DNA from: JBBQVS01 sp038211295
GTDB taxonomy: Bacteria > Chloroflexota > Ktedonobacteria > Ktedonobacterales > Ktedonobacteraceae
Direction of reading: 5' to 3'
Assembly (NCBI GenBank): GCA_038211295.1
Contig: JBBQVS010000093.1
Coordinates: 1 to 14,529, forward strand
DNA: 14,529 bases
Part shown: in pieces, positions 1 to 7,787 of the stretch
Position numbering within the stretch: the first letter of the stretch is position 1
Layout: each line of letters starts with the position of its first letter
The notes under the pieces: generated by a model
Database searches by the model: none
Seen by the model: only the letters and a program-made list of their open reading frames with translations
Told to the model about the DNA's origin: nothing
Position numbers and translations under genes: made by a program

Positions 1-215
1 ATGCTTCAGGCAGAATGTTTAATGAGCGGAACTTTCAGTACACTCATCATCGGGTCATGCCATGAAACTACGATGACGACACAGGAGAGTTCAGATCGAA
101 GCAGAACTTTCAGTACCCTCATCATCGGGTCATGCCATGAAACCATGTATCAGCACTATCGCCGCATGTTGGATGTGACTTTCAGTACCCTCATCATCGG
201 GTCATGCCATGAAAC
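1..215 (-). CRISPR. CRISPR array, leader-proximal end (3 repeats, 2 full spacers, 1 partial)
   Basis: Three copies of a 37-nt repeat lie at 32-68, 107-143 and 179-215. Each is preceded by A, so the unit could be 38 nt. Spacers are 38 nt (69-106) and 35 nt (144-178); positions 1-31 are a partial spacer and the array continues off the left edge. On the plus strand the repeat begins CTTTCAGTAC and ends CATGAAAC; on the minus strand it begins GTTTCATGG and ends ACTGAAAG. The minus reading is preferred: the last 8 nt resemble the type III 5' handle (consensus near ATTGAAAS), and a good minus-strand promoter lies to the right at 320-348. The repeats at 107 and 179 are identical; the one at 32 differs by a single base (A at 42 instead of C), as expected for the leader-distal side. 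A short inverted repeat ACCC/GGGT could form a weak stem in the repeat. Orientation is inferred; the repeats themselves are directly seen. Confidence 0.95.
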
Positions 216-312
216 CGCGTGGGTTTCGTTGTGTGCAAATGATGTCTAACTCGTTTCTGCTGAGACAGGCCCTCTCCTGAGCTTCTCAGAGCCTCGTTTT
301 TCACCACTTCTC
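216..312 (-). promoter_or_regulatory. Probable CRISPR leader
   Basis: This stretch separates the last repeat (ending at 215) from the putative minus-strand promoter at 320-348. It has no convincing coding frame and no further repeat copy. If the array is transcribed leftward, it is the transcribed leader and would hold signals for new spacer insertion at the 215/216 junction. The assignment rests on promoter placement and on the two identical repeats lying on this side. Confidence 0.5.
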
Positions 313-319
313 TGTTCCT

Positions 320-348
320 AGTATACACTACTTTCCCTGTTTTCGCAA
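320..348 (-). promoter_or_regulatory. Putative sigma-70-type promoter for the CRISPR array
   Basis: Read on the minus strand, TTGCGA at 348-343 matches the -35 consensus at 4 of 6 bases and TATACT at 325-320 matches the -10 consensus at 5 of 6, with exactly 17 bp between them. Transcription would start near 313 and enter the first repeat at 215 after about 100 nt. This is the best promoter-like match I found in the gap between array and cas operon. It is a sequence match only. Confidence 0.55.
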
Positions 349-383
349 ATCGTTTTTTGTCCAAAAAGGGGGGGGATTTGCGA
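343..383. repeat. Inverted repeat with nested hairpin and G8 tract beside the array promoter
   Basis: Perfect 9-bp arms TCGCAAATC (343-351) and GATTTGCGA (375-383) enclose a second perfect stem, TTTTTG (354-359) and CAAAAA (362-367), separated by TC. A run of eight G residues occupies 368-375. On the plus strand the outer stem is followed by GCGTTTTT, so it could act as a terminator in that direction. It also covers the -35 of the proposed array promoter and could be a protein-binding site. Confidence 0.6.
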
Positions 384-690
384 GCGTTTTTCTGCACTAT
401 TTCAAAGGTATTTCTGCTTTTAGCATGTCTCGCATCTGCCTTTTGCGTCATTGGACAGCGCGAACGAGGTTTCTTCAATCGATTTTCGAGGAAGGCCGTT
501 GGAGAGCCTGTTTTTACAAGGGACACTCTACAAAATCTCTCTTTTCAAACATTTTGCGGAAGAGCTTTTTCTAATTTATTCCTTGTGTAACATGTAAAAA
601 CCTATAATCATCACTAGTATTTCCTACCTATTCTTGACCATAATGTAGCAATCTAAAGAACAATACTCTATAGTAGCTAGCAAAGAGCAA
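384..690 (+). promoter_or_regulatory. Non-coding region upstream of the cmr operon; weak promoter candidates
   Basis: About 300 nt without a credible gene; the short open frames here have no RBS or recognisable product. The region is AT-rich, especially 540-690. A perfect TATAAT lies at 603-608, but its best upstream partner (TTGTGT at 583-588) is only 14 bp away. A TTGACC at 634-639 has no good -10 at normal spacing. The operon promoter is probably here but I cannot place it firmly. Confidence 0.3.
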
Positions 691-702
691 AGGAGTTTGC
701 GT

Positions 703-2631
703 TTGAAATACCTATTTCAGGTAAACATTGGCCCCATTCAGGGATTTATTGCCACCGCACGCCGTACCCGCGATCTCAACTATAGTTCCTGGTTTCTCAG
801 CGAGATCGCGCGAGTGGTGGCATGGGAAATTGTAGGTCGCTACGGTCTCAACAGTTTAATTTTTCCCGCTCCCGCATCTTTAGATGAGCTTAAACCCGAA
901 ACCACTATGAACGTCGCCAACAAAATTGTCGCCGTGCTTGACATTACGGGAACCCCGCAGGAACTGGGCGAGAAGCTCTATGCGGCAATCTTGAAGCGAT
1001 TGGACGAGTTACGAGTAAAGGCTTATGAAAATTTCACGGGAGAGATTGATACCGCTATAGCACGCAAGCAGATTGAAGACCTCATCGAGTTTCTGTGGGT
1101 CGCCGTGCCGTTCGAGGACGGAGCGTATAGCGAGAGGCGGAAGGAACTTGAAGCGGTAATGGCGGCACGTAAAAATACGCGGGACTTCGTGCCTGTCCCC
1201 TCCTGGGGAAGCAACAAACCAAAGTCGTCGCTTGATGGGCAACTGGAAAGCGTTATTCCACAGGACATGTATGCCCGACGCTCGAATACCTTACCAAAAG
1301 TAAATAAAGCTCAAGACCTTTATGAGCGATACGGCGCGGGGCCAGCAGAGCAGCTTTCAGGCGTGGACTTGCTCAAACGACACGGGAGAACCAGTACAGG
1401 CGCACACTTTCTCAGCAACTCTCACATCGCCGCCCTCCCCTTCCTGGCACGCCTCGACACTTTTGCGGAGCCTGAACGTAAGGAACAATTAGACGAAGCA
1501 ATAAGCTTATGGGAAAAATACACCGAAAAGAGAAAGGAAATTGGCACAGAGCAAGAGACAGTGCCAGCTGGACATGAAACGCTTATTTTACAGGAGCGCG
1601 ATGGTGCATTACTCTTTGAGGAGCGCATGTTTGATATCGTCGATACAGACAGCACCGACTCAGCGGCAGAAGTAACAAGACAAAATATTCAGTCCGCACG
1701 TGAGGCGTTGCGTTCTTTTTACAAGTATGTAGACACATGCCTGGGGGATGCACGTCCCTCTCCTTACTACACTATTCTGTGTGCCGATGGCGATTTCATG
1801 GGCAAGACCATTGACAAGCAGGCCGTGGGAGATAAAGGGCTAGATCAGCACAGAAGCATATCGGAGAAGCTGGATACATTCGCGCGCGACGTTCGTATCA
1901 TCGTGGAAAAAAGCAAGGGTGTGTTGATATACGCGGGCGGTGATGATGTGCTGGCACTTGTGCCACTTCACACCGTCGTGGACTGCGCGGAACAGCTTGC
2001 GGGATCATTCAAAGAGAAACTGGCCGTTTTCAGCGACGGAGAAAATCCGCCCTCGCTTTCCATCGGCATCGCCGCTGTGCATCATCTCGACCTGCTACAA
2101 GAGTCGCTCACGCTCGCACGACAGACCGAGGGCAAGGCCAAAGAGGTAGACGGGAAAAACGCGCTTGCCATCACCATTCGCAAACGCGGTGGCGGCGATA
2201 TCTCCATCGCTGGCACATGGGGGAAGCTGAATACAAACCTGAAAGGGCTTATCGGATTCTATAAGGATGATGCGATGCCAGGTGGCATGGCCTATGAATT
2301 GCAAGACCTTGTGCTACGCCTTGCACCAGACGCCAACCCCACTCTGAAGCCAGTTGTGTTGCAGGAGGCAAAACGTATCTTACGGCGCAAACTCCACGGC
2401 CCACAGGATAGCCGCACAAGTGCTAAAGCTAAACAGATAGAGACATTTCTACTCACACATTTAGGCATATCCGTTGACAATGTGTCCTCTTCAGATGCCG
2501 CCGCTAGCACGGTCTCGCTCGACACGCTTGTAAATGAACTCCTGATCGCGCAAACAATCGCCGAGGTGCAACAACTTGCTTCTCCAACTCCTAATACATC
2601 TGCTAAAAGTGAGAAGAGAGTATCAATATGA
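703..2631 (+). CDS. cas10: Type III-B CRISPR effector large subunit Cas10 (Cmr2), HD-less, GGDD intact
   Basis: Large subunit of the Cmr complex; on target RNA binding the palm domain is expected to make cyclic oligoadenylate from ATP. The N-terminus carries the Cmr2 signature (GPIQGFIATARRTRDL, about residues 8-23). The first palm domain has ADGDF at 361-365 and the second has the catalytic GGDD at 412-415 (AGGDDVLALVPL). There is no N-terminal HD nuclease domain: the protein starts directly at the region that follows HD in HD-containing homologues, and its 642 residues fit the shorter forms. I chose the TTG at 703 because AAGGAG at 690-695 lies 7 nt upstream of it; the in-frame TTG at 697 would leave only 1 nt. 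It is first in the operon and overlaps cmr3 by ATGA. The family is clear; cyclic oligoadenylate synthesis is inferred from the motif and the downstream CARF gene. Confidence 0.95.
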   Translation: MKYLFQVNIGPIQGFIATARRTRDLNYSSWFLSEIARVVAWEIVGRYGLNSLIFPAPASLDELKPETTMNVANKIVAVLDITGTPQELGEKLYAAILKRLDELRVKAYENFTGEIDTAIARKQIEDLIEFLWVAVPFEDGAYSERRKELEAVMAARKNTRDFVPVPSWGSNKPKSSLDGQLESVIPQDMYARRSNTLPKVNKAQDLYERYGAGPAEQLSGVDLLKRHGRTSTGAHFLSNSHIAALPFLARLDTFAEPERKEQLDEAISLWEKYTEKRKEIGTEQETVPAGHETLILQERDGALLFEERMFDIVDTDSTDSAAEVTRQNIQSAREALRSFYKYVDTCLGDARPSPYYTILCADGDFMGKTIDKQAVGDKGLDQHRSISEKLDTFARDVRIIVEKSKGVLIYAGGDDVLALVPLHTVVDCAEQLAGSFKEKLAVFSDGENPPSLSIGIAAVHHLDLLQESLTLARQTEGKAKEVDGKNALAITIRKRGGGDISIAGTWGKLNTNLKGLIGFYKDDAMPGGMAYELQDLVLRLAPDANPTLKPVVLQEAKRILRRKLHGPQDSRTSAKAKQIETFLLTHLGISVDNVSSSDAAASTVSLDTLVNELLIAQTIAEVQQLASPTPNTSAKSEKRVSI

Positions 2632-3941
2632 CCGTCTGGATTATCGAACCACACGATCCACTTATCGTTCGCGATGGCAAACCGTTTGACCTGAGCGCGG
2701 GCGCGAGTTCCGTCTCGCTGCCCTTTCCATTCCCTTCGACCACAACGGGCGGAGTACGCACACAGGCGGGACTCAACGCACAGGGTGTCTTCGACATCTC
2801 CACAACCGGAAAGACACTTGCGGACTTAAAGAAGTTCGCGGTACGTGGCCCATTGCTGGTTCAACTCGACAACGACACCACAGGCACATTGCTTGTACCC
2901 GCGCCACTTGACGCCCTCTTCTTTGAAGTCAAAAGCGTAGACAAACACAAAACGGAGCAAGAACCGCAGGAGAACGACAAGCCAGAACACAAGCTACGAC
3001 AGGTAGACCTGCATCAACTGGTGCCACTCAAAATGCGAAACGGTATTGCCTATACTGCGTTATCATATGAGCAAAAACCGACCCTCGCTCTCGTCGGCTT
3101 AGTGCATCCAAAGCCGGACAAACCAGCAAAACAACTTCCCCTCTACTGGCATTGGGAAGCATTTGAACGCTGGCTTATCGATCCCGCCGCAGAATGTGGC
3201 CCCGTCACGCTCCATAAGCAAGGCCACAATGGGCCGCAGCGTGAACAACGCGTGCATGTAAGCATCGACGCCACAACCCGCGCCGCGTATGACGGAAGAT
3301 TATTCGGCACCTCCGGCTTAGAGTTCACCCACATCGAGCAGAACAGGGAGACCACACAGGCATCAGACACACTACGCAATGCGAAACGTCTGGCCCTCGC
3401 GGTAAGCGTTGACGAAGAAAACAGCTTCGCAGACAATATGCGTGATGGTTTAGCGGCATTTGGGGGCGAGCGTCGTACCGCCAGTTGGCGCAAAAGCACC
3501 ATAACGCTTCCCATCTGCCCGCCAGCAATCGAGAAGGCCATTGTCACCAGTAGCAGCAAAGCCTGTCGCATCATTCTACTCACCCCTGCATACTTCACAA
3601 ACGGCTACCTTCCCACCTGGCTCACCCAACCACGGTATGGCGTCACCCCCGAACTACGGGCAACCGCGGTACAAAGACCTCACGTTCTCTCCGGGTGGGA
3701 CATCGAAAACCGCAGACCGAAACCAACCCGTCGCCTCGCGCCCGCCGGCACAGTGCTTTTCCTCAAGTTGAACGGTAGCGATGAGGCAATCAAGCAGTGG
3801 GTACACGAGCTATGGATGCAGTGTGTAAGCGACGACGCCGAGCAAGAAAAAGACGAAAACCGTCAAGACGGTTTCGGTCTCGCAGCAATCGGCACCTGGT
3901 CAGGAAATTTTGAAGAAATGAAACTGGAAGAAAACGCATGA
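2628..3941 (+). CDS. cmr3: Type III-B CRISPR RAMP protein Cmr3 (Cas5 group)
   Basis: Cmr3 sits at the foot of the Cmr complex beside Cas10 and helps hold the 5' handle of the crRNA. The N-terminus has the family pattern IEPHDPLIVRDGKPF (about residues 6-20) followed by PFPFPSTTTGGVRT (32-45). The C-terminal segment contains DGFGLAAIGTWSG (414-426), the glycine-rich end usual for RAMP proteins. At 437 residues it is near or slightly above the usual length; the charged stretch near residues 105-125 (rich in K, E, Q and D) looks like an inserted flexible loop. The start ATG overlaps the cas10 stop as ATGA, and its own stop overlaps the cmr1 start the same way, which implies translational coupling. 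No missing motif was noticed. Confidence 0.92.
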   Translation: MTVWIIEPHDPLIVRDGKPFDLSAGASSVSLPFPFPSTTTGGVRTQAGLNAQGVFDISTTGKTLADLKKFAVRGPLLVQLDNDTTGTLLVPAPLDALFFEVKSVDKHKTEQEPQENDKPEHKLRQVDLHQLVPLKMRNGIAYTALSYEQKPTLALVGLVHPKPDKPAKQLPLYWHWEAFERWLIDPAAECGPVTLHKQGHNGPQREQRVHVSIDATTRAAYDGRLFGTSGLEFTHIEQNRETTQASDTLRNAKRLALAVSVDEENSFADNMRDGLAAFGGERRTASWRKSTITLPICPPAIEKAIVTSSSKACRIILLTPAYFTNGYLPTWLTQPRYGVTPELRATAVQRPHVLSGWDIENRRPKPTRRLAPAGTVLFLKLNGSDEAIKQWVHELWMQCVSDDAEQEKDENRQDGFGLAAIGTWSGNFEEMKLEENA

Positions 3942-5275
3942 AGAGAAAACAACCCGTAAATCGTCCACCTGCCGTTGCTCCTGACGCCCACAAAAGGTCG
4001 GACATCATTTCACAGGTGCGCGACTATCAACTCATCACACCCCTCTTTGGGGGCGGAGCGAACACAGGAGCTGCTGACGAGCTAATACGCGTTCGCGCGA
4101 CAGAAGTTCGCGGCAACCTGCGCTTCTGGTGGCGTGCCTGTCGCGGCGGACAACACAAAACCATCGCTGCAATGAAAGACGCGGAAGATAGCATCTGGGG
4201 CGCAGCAAATAAAGCAGAGAAAAAAGACAAGACGTTGAAAGAGGACGAGCCACCAAAAACTGAAAAAGCATCGGTATGTATTGAGGTACTTAATACTTCT
4301 CAAACTACCGAATTAGTAGAACCTTTCCCTATAAGGTCGGTTAAAAATGCAAGAACAGGAATAGTAGAAGAAAAGAGTGTTTATAACCCAAAGACAAATA
4401 TCCCTCCTTATGCAGCTTTCCCTCTTCAATATACGGAAGCCGAAATAGCGAACTCAAATAGACCACAAAAAAAGGTTCTTGAAGGCGTTAAGTTTCAACT
4501 AACAATCTCTTTCGACGAAGCCTATAAAGATGATGTCGAAGCAGCTCTATGGGCGTGGGAAACATTTGGCGGCATCGGCGCACGCACACGGCGCGGCTTC
4601 GGAGCGTTGCGCCTGCTAGAACTTGATGGCGTAGAAAATTCAGAAGTACCAGAAGCAAATATCGCAGAAGAGTGGATCAAAGAGAAACTTTCGACACACC
4701 TTCAAGAAGGAGTTCCACCAGAAGGTGTTCCATACATCCGTGTAACTTCGTTTTATATTTCATCCACCAAAGCAAATGCTACATTAGTTTGGAAAGACCT
4801 TATTGACGTACTCCACGACTTCAGACAAAAGAAAGAAGACAGTTCTCGCCGCTCTGTATGGCCCGAAGCAAACGCTATTCGAGCAAGAAAAAATAACTCG
4901 CAGCAAGGTACTCCGCCAGTCTTAGATAAATTCCCTAAAGCAGTATTAGGCTTACCGCTCATTTACCACTTCGTAAACGAAAGGTTAGAAGATCACACCC
5001 TCAAGGGCAAGGAGGAGAAATTTGAACGCCTGGCTAGTCCAATTATTCTTCGCCCTCTTCAATGCAAAGACAAGCAGGCAGTAGGCATAGTTCTTTTGCT
5101 CGAAGGGCCACATGCTCCTCCTGGTGGCGTTGTGCTGGTAGAAAAGGGTTCAAAGAAATCTACATCAACTGTTAATACAGACCTTATCAGAGAAGAGGCA
5201 CAAAAAATCACCGTGCTTAATGGAGAAAAGGATGTCTTGAAGGCATTCATGAAATATAGAAAAGGAAACTCTTGA
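3938..5275 (+). CDS. cmr1: Type III-B CRISPR RAMP protein Cmr1 (Cas7 group)
   Basis: Cmr1 caps the head of the Cmr backbone at the 3' end of the crRNA. After about 28 basic and proline-rich residues comes the family core DYQLITPLFGGGAN (29-42) and IRVRATEVRGNLRFWWRA (50-67), the typical Cmr1 'RFWWR' signature. A second glycine-rich motif, GGIGARTRRGFG, lies at 211-222. Length (445 residues) is in the normal range. The gene is third in this operon rather than first, so the order differs from the classical cmr1-cmr6 numbering. Base composition is uneven: 4260-4545 and 4625-5275 are visibly richer in A and T than 3940-4250 and the motif block at 4560-4620. It overlaps cmr4 through TGATG. Confidence 0.93.
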   Translation: MKRKQPVNRPPAVAPDAHKRSDIISQVRDYQLITPLFGGGANTGAADELIRVRATEVRGNLRFWWRACRGGQHKTIAAMKDAEDSIWGAANKAEKKDKTLKEDEPPKTEKASVCIEVLNTSQTTELVEPFPIRSVKNARTGIVEEKSVYNPKTNIPPYAAFPLQYTEAEIANSNRPQKKVLEGVKFQLTISFDEAYKDDVEAALWAWETFGGIGARTRRGFGALRLLELDGVENSEVPEANIAEEWIKEKLSTHLQEGVPPEGVPYIRVTSFYISSTKANATLVWKDLIDVLHDFRQKKEDSSRRSVWPEANAIRARKNNSQQGTPPVLDKFPKAVLGLPLIYHFVNERLEDHTLKGKEEKFERLASPIILRPLQCKDKQAVGIVLLLEGPHAPPGGVVLVEKGSKKSTSTVNTDLIREEAQKITVLNGEKDVLKAFMKYRKGNS

Positions 5276-6174
5276 TGAACAACACACGATTACTTTTTGT
5301 TCATGTACTCTCATCGCTCCATGCAGGCACGGGGCAGGGCGTTGGCGTGATAGACTTGCCCATTGCGCGAGAAAAAGCGACGGGCTTACCATTCTTGCCC
5401 GGCTCATCCGTCAAAGGCACCTTGCGTTCCAACTGTCCCGATCTAACAGTTTGTGAGCAACTCTTTGGCCCCGATATAGCTAAGGTCGAGTCAAACGCGA
5501 ACGTCGCCAGTTCTGTACAAGTAACCGATCAACGCTTACTGCTCCTCCCGATTCGCAGTCTCGCCGGCACCTTTGCCTGGGTGACATCGCCCTACGTACT
5601 CAGTCGCTTTTTGCGCGACATCAAAGATGTGCAAGTCAAGCAAGTTCCCTCTCTGAAAGTACCCGTCATCGAAGATGGCAAGCATTGCCTTGTCGCGGAC
5701 ACAAAAACAATTACACTAATGAAGAAGGACGAGCCAATGGTCTATCTCGAAGACATAGACCTCATTGCAGAAAAAAACGCCATAGCAAAAGAGTGGGCGC
5801 AATGGATAAGCCAGCACGTATTTTCTGGCGATACATACTGGCGAGAAATGCTCATCGAGCGGTTTTGTGTCGTGCATGATGATGTCTTCAACTTTATGCT
5901 TAACACCGCCACAGAGATTACTGCCCGCATCAAAATAAAGGTCGAGTCAAAGACAGTCACGAGTGGCGGCCTCTGGTATGAAGAGTCCCTGCCCGCCGAA
6001 ACAATCCTATCGGGGATTCTTCTTGCGACTCCACCAAAAGCAGCAAAAATAGCAGCGAAAGAGGTCTTTGAGATCATCGAAAAGATGACAACAGACAAAA
6101 CAATGCAATTCGGCGGCAAAGCAACCATCGGGCGCGGCATGTGCCGTGTACAGCTTGTGCGAGAGGAGAACTAG
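5275..6174 (+). CDS. cmr4: Type III-B CRISPR backbone protein Cmr4 (Cas7), target-RNA nuclease subunit
   Basis: Cmr4 forms the repeated backbone of the complex and cuts target RNA at 6-nt intervals. The N-terminus shows the family pattern HAGTGQGVGVIDLPIARE (16-33) and LPFLPGSSVKGTLR (38-51). Asp27 in IDLPI matches the position of the conserved aspartate needed for RNA cleavage in characterised Cmr4 proteins (Asp26 in Pyrococcus). The C-terminus has the glycine-rich GGKATIGRGMCRV. The ATG at 5275 was chosen over the TTG at 5272 because AAAGGAA at 5261-5267 lies 7 nt upstream and the ATG overlaps the cmr1 stop by one base. At 299 residues it is of normal length. Target RNA cleavage should therefore be intact, as far as sequence can show. 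Confidence 0.95.
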   Translation: MNNTRLLFVHVLSSLHAGTGQGVGVIDLPIAREKATGLPFLPGSSVKGTLRSNCPDLTVCEQLFGPDIAKVESNANVASSVQVTDQRLLLLPIRSLAGTFAWVTSPYVLSRFLRDIKDVQVKQVPSLKVPVIEDGKHCLVADTKTITLMKKDEPMVYLEDIDLIAEKNAIAKEWAQWISQHVFSGDTYWREMLIERFCVVHDDVFNFMLNTATEITARIKIKVESKTVTSGGLWYEESLPAETILSGILLATPPKAAKIAAKEVFEIIEKMTTDKTMQFGGKATIGRGMCRVQLVREEN

Positions 6175-6177
6175 CCC

Positions 6178-6627
6178 ATGCCCATACACACACAGACACG
6201 CGATCAAATATACGCTGATGACGCGTATAAGAGAGTAAATGGCATATACGAAAAAGGGAAAACGCTCATAGTAGAAACCGAACGAAAAGCATACGAGCAA
6301 TATTACAAAAAGTACGGTGGCTTCTCGCACAAACTCCCCATTCTTATTCGTACCGCAGGTCTGGCGCAGGCACTTTCTTTTGTCGAAGCACGAGGCAAAA
6401 AGCCAGGGGAACACCTTCTTACAGACCTCGCCGCTACTGTTGGGCAGGAAAATATGGCGACCCTTACACACGCCGCACGTACAGTACAGTTAAACGAGTA
6501 CATGCGCCTCACGCAACAGGTCATGGACGCATTACTCTGGTACAAGCGTTTCGCGCAATCTATTCTGGGAGTAGAGCAAGATCAGGCCAACGCAGTAACC
6601 GAGGATACAGTGGGGGGAAAAGAATGA
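6178..6627 (+). CDS. cmr5: Type III-B CRISPR small subunit Cmr5 (Cas11)
   Basis: Small, mostly helical subunit that lines the belly of the Cmr complex next to the Cmr4 filament and stabilises the crRNA-target duplex. The N-terminal TRDQIYADDAYKRVNGI (7-23) is the usual Cmr5 start, and the rest is predicted helical and charged, with IRTAGLAQALSFVEARG in the middle. At 149 residues it is at the normal length or slightly longer. The start is supported by AGAGGAG at 6162-6168, 9 nt upstream, inside the end of cmr4, with a 3-nt gap between the genes. The stop overlaps the cmr6 start as ATGA. Cmr5 sequences are poorly conserved, so position in the operon adds much to this call. Confidence 0.9.
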   Translation: MPIHTQTRDQIYADDAYKRVNGIYEKGKTLIVETERKAYEQYYKKYGGFSHKLPILIRTAGLAQALSFVEARGKKPGEHLLTDLAATVGQENMATLTHAARTVQLNEYMRLTQQVMDALLWYKRFAQSILGVEQDQANAVTEDTVGGKE

Positions 6628-7787
6628 TCGCACAAAAAGCTGGAACATCACATAGAGAAGCACTAGCATCTCTCTTCGAGTTAGCACATACGCAGGAGCG
6701 ACAAGAAAAAGCAACACACGCGGGCCTGTGGCTCGACAAATATATCACGACCCAGCTTCGCGAGAAAACTGAAGCTCGCCCTAAACTTGTGCAAGAAGTT
6801 ATAGCTTTGTCGGTGCCAGAACTATACAAAAACTATTATAAACGGTGGGAAACGATGTTACGCGGGCAAGGTGATAACACGTACCCTGCTTGTGTAGAGG
6901 GGCGTATGGTCGTCGGCCTCGGCGATGAAAGCGTATTGGAAACATCGGTTGCACTGCATCATACTTACGGCGTCCCATACATTCCCGGCAGTGCGCTCAA
7001 AGGACTGGCGGCACACTACGCGCATCAGCGACTTGGGAACGAATGGCACAAAGGTGGAGAAGCTCACACAACTGTGTTTGGCGATACCGACCACGCCGGC
7101 TTTGTCACCTTCTTTGACGCACTCTACATCCCCAACACGGCTATCAAAAAGGGCAAGGAACAGGTTCTTTATCCTGACATCATTACGGTGCATCATCCAG
7201 AGTATTACAAGGGTGGCACCAATCCCCCTGCTCCTGCCGACTGGGACAGCCCAACGCCTATCCCCTTCCTGAGCGCAACGGGCCACTATCTGCTCGCGCT
7301 TGCCGCGCCCGACCTCGCCAACTCTAGCGAGTGGCTCAAGCACACCTTCAAGATACTCGCACACGCGCTCCATGAATACGGCATCGGCGCGAAAACTTCC
7401 AGTGGCTACGGACGGATGATGGTAAAGGGTATTGAAATTACAGGAGAGAACGAAAAATCCGTTCAAGCACCATCACCTATCCCATATATACGCCCTAATC
7501 AAGTTCCCAAATCTGGTACATATACTGGGAAGGTTGTACTATCAACAGAGGAACTACGTGCAATAGCACCAGAAGCGACAGCATTTCTATGCTATGAAGA
7601 ATGGCCCATCAATATAGTCCTTATGATCGTGACTGCGGAAGATGCGAAACACTGGACACTTCATCAAGAAAAACAATGTGCATTTGTTCGCGAAGAAGTA
7701 CGCAATGGATGTATGATTATCACTTGCGAGCCTGTGCCAGAGGTTAAAAAGAAAAACAAGAATAAAAATAAAGGGAATAAATCATGA
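6624..7787 (+). CDS. cmr6: Type III-B CRISPR RAMP protein Cmr6 (Cas7 group) with Lys/Asn-rich tail
   Basis: Cmr6 joins the head of the Cmr complex between the backbone and Cmr1. Core motifs are VVGLGDESVLETS (96-108), the family block GVPYIPGSALKGL (116-128), and the C-terminal glycine loop GIGAKTSSGYGRM (253-265). About 90 helical residues precede the core, and some 120 residues follow the last motif, ending in a lysine- and asparagine-rich tail (VKKKNKNKNKGNKS). This makes 387 residues, longer than many family members. From about 7435 to the end the DNA is visibly richer in A and T than the rest of the gene and resembles the downstream nuclease gene. The start overlaps the cmr5 stop and the stop overlaps the next start, both as ATGA. 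Confidence 0.93.
   Translation: MIAQKAGTSHREALASLFELAHTQERQEKATHAGLWLDKYITTQLREKTEARPKLVQEVIALSVPELYKNYYKRWETMLRGQGDNTYPACVEGRMVVGLGDESVLETSVALHHTYGVPYIPGSALKGLAAHYAHQRLGNEWHKGGEAHTTVFGDTDHAGFVTFFDALYIPNTAIKKGKEQVLYPDIITVHHPEYYKGGTNPPAPADWDSPTPIPFLSATGHYLLALAAPDLANSSEWLKHTFKILAHALHEYGIGAKTSSGYGRMMVKGIEITGENEKSVQAPSPIPYIRPNQVPKSGTYTGKVVLSTEELRAIAPEATAFLCYEEWPINIVLMIVTAEDAKHWTLHQEKQCAFVREEVRNGCMIITCEPVPEVKKKNKNKNKGNKS

Noticed and set aside
69..178. Spacers matching DNA inside the window (self-targeting)
   Set aside because: I noticed no match by eye, but no systematic search was possible, so nothing is claimed.
1..249. Plus-strand open frame through the CRISPR repeats with a repeated peptide (TFSTLIIGSCHET)
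   Set aside because: Repeat periods of 75 and 72 nt are multiples of 3, so the frame stays open by chance. It is the array, not a repeat protein.
194..590. Overlapping small open frames on both strands between the array and cas10
   Set aside because: No RBS, no recognisable domain, and they overlap the leader, promoter and inverted repeat.
6007..6471. 154-codon minus-strand frame across the cmr4/cmr5 junction
   Set aside because: Antisense to two recognised genes; cysteine- and phenylalanine-rich sequence typical of a non-coding frame.
6858..7466. 202-codon minus-strand open frame inside cmr6
   Set aside because: Antisense shadow of a clearly conserved Cmr6 core; no RBS or family match.
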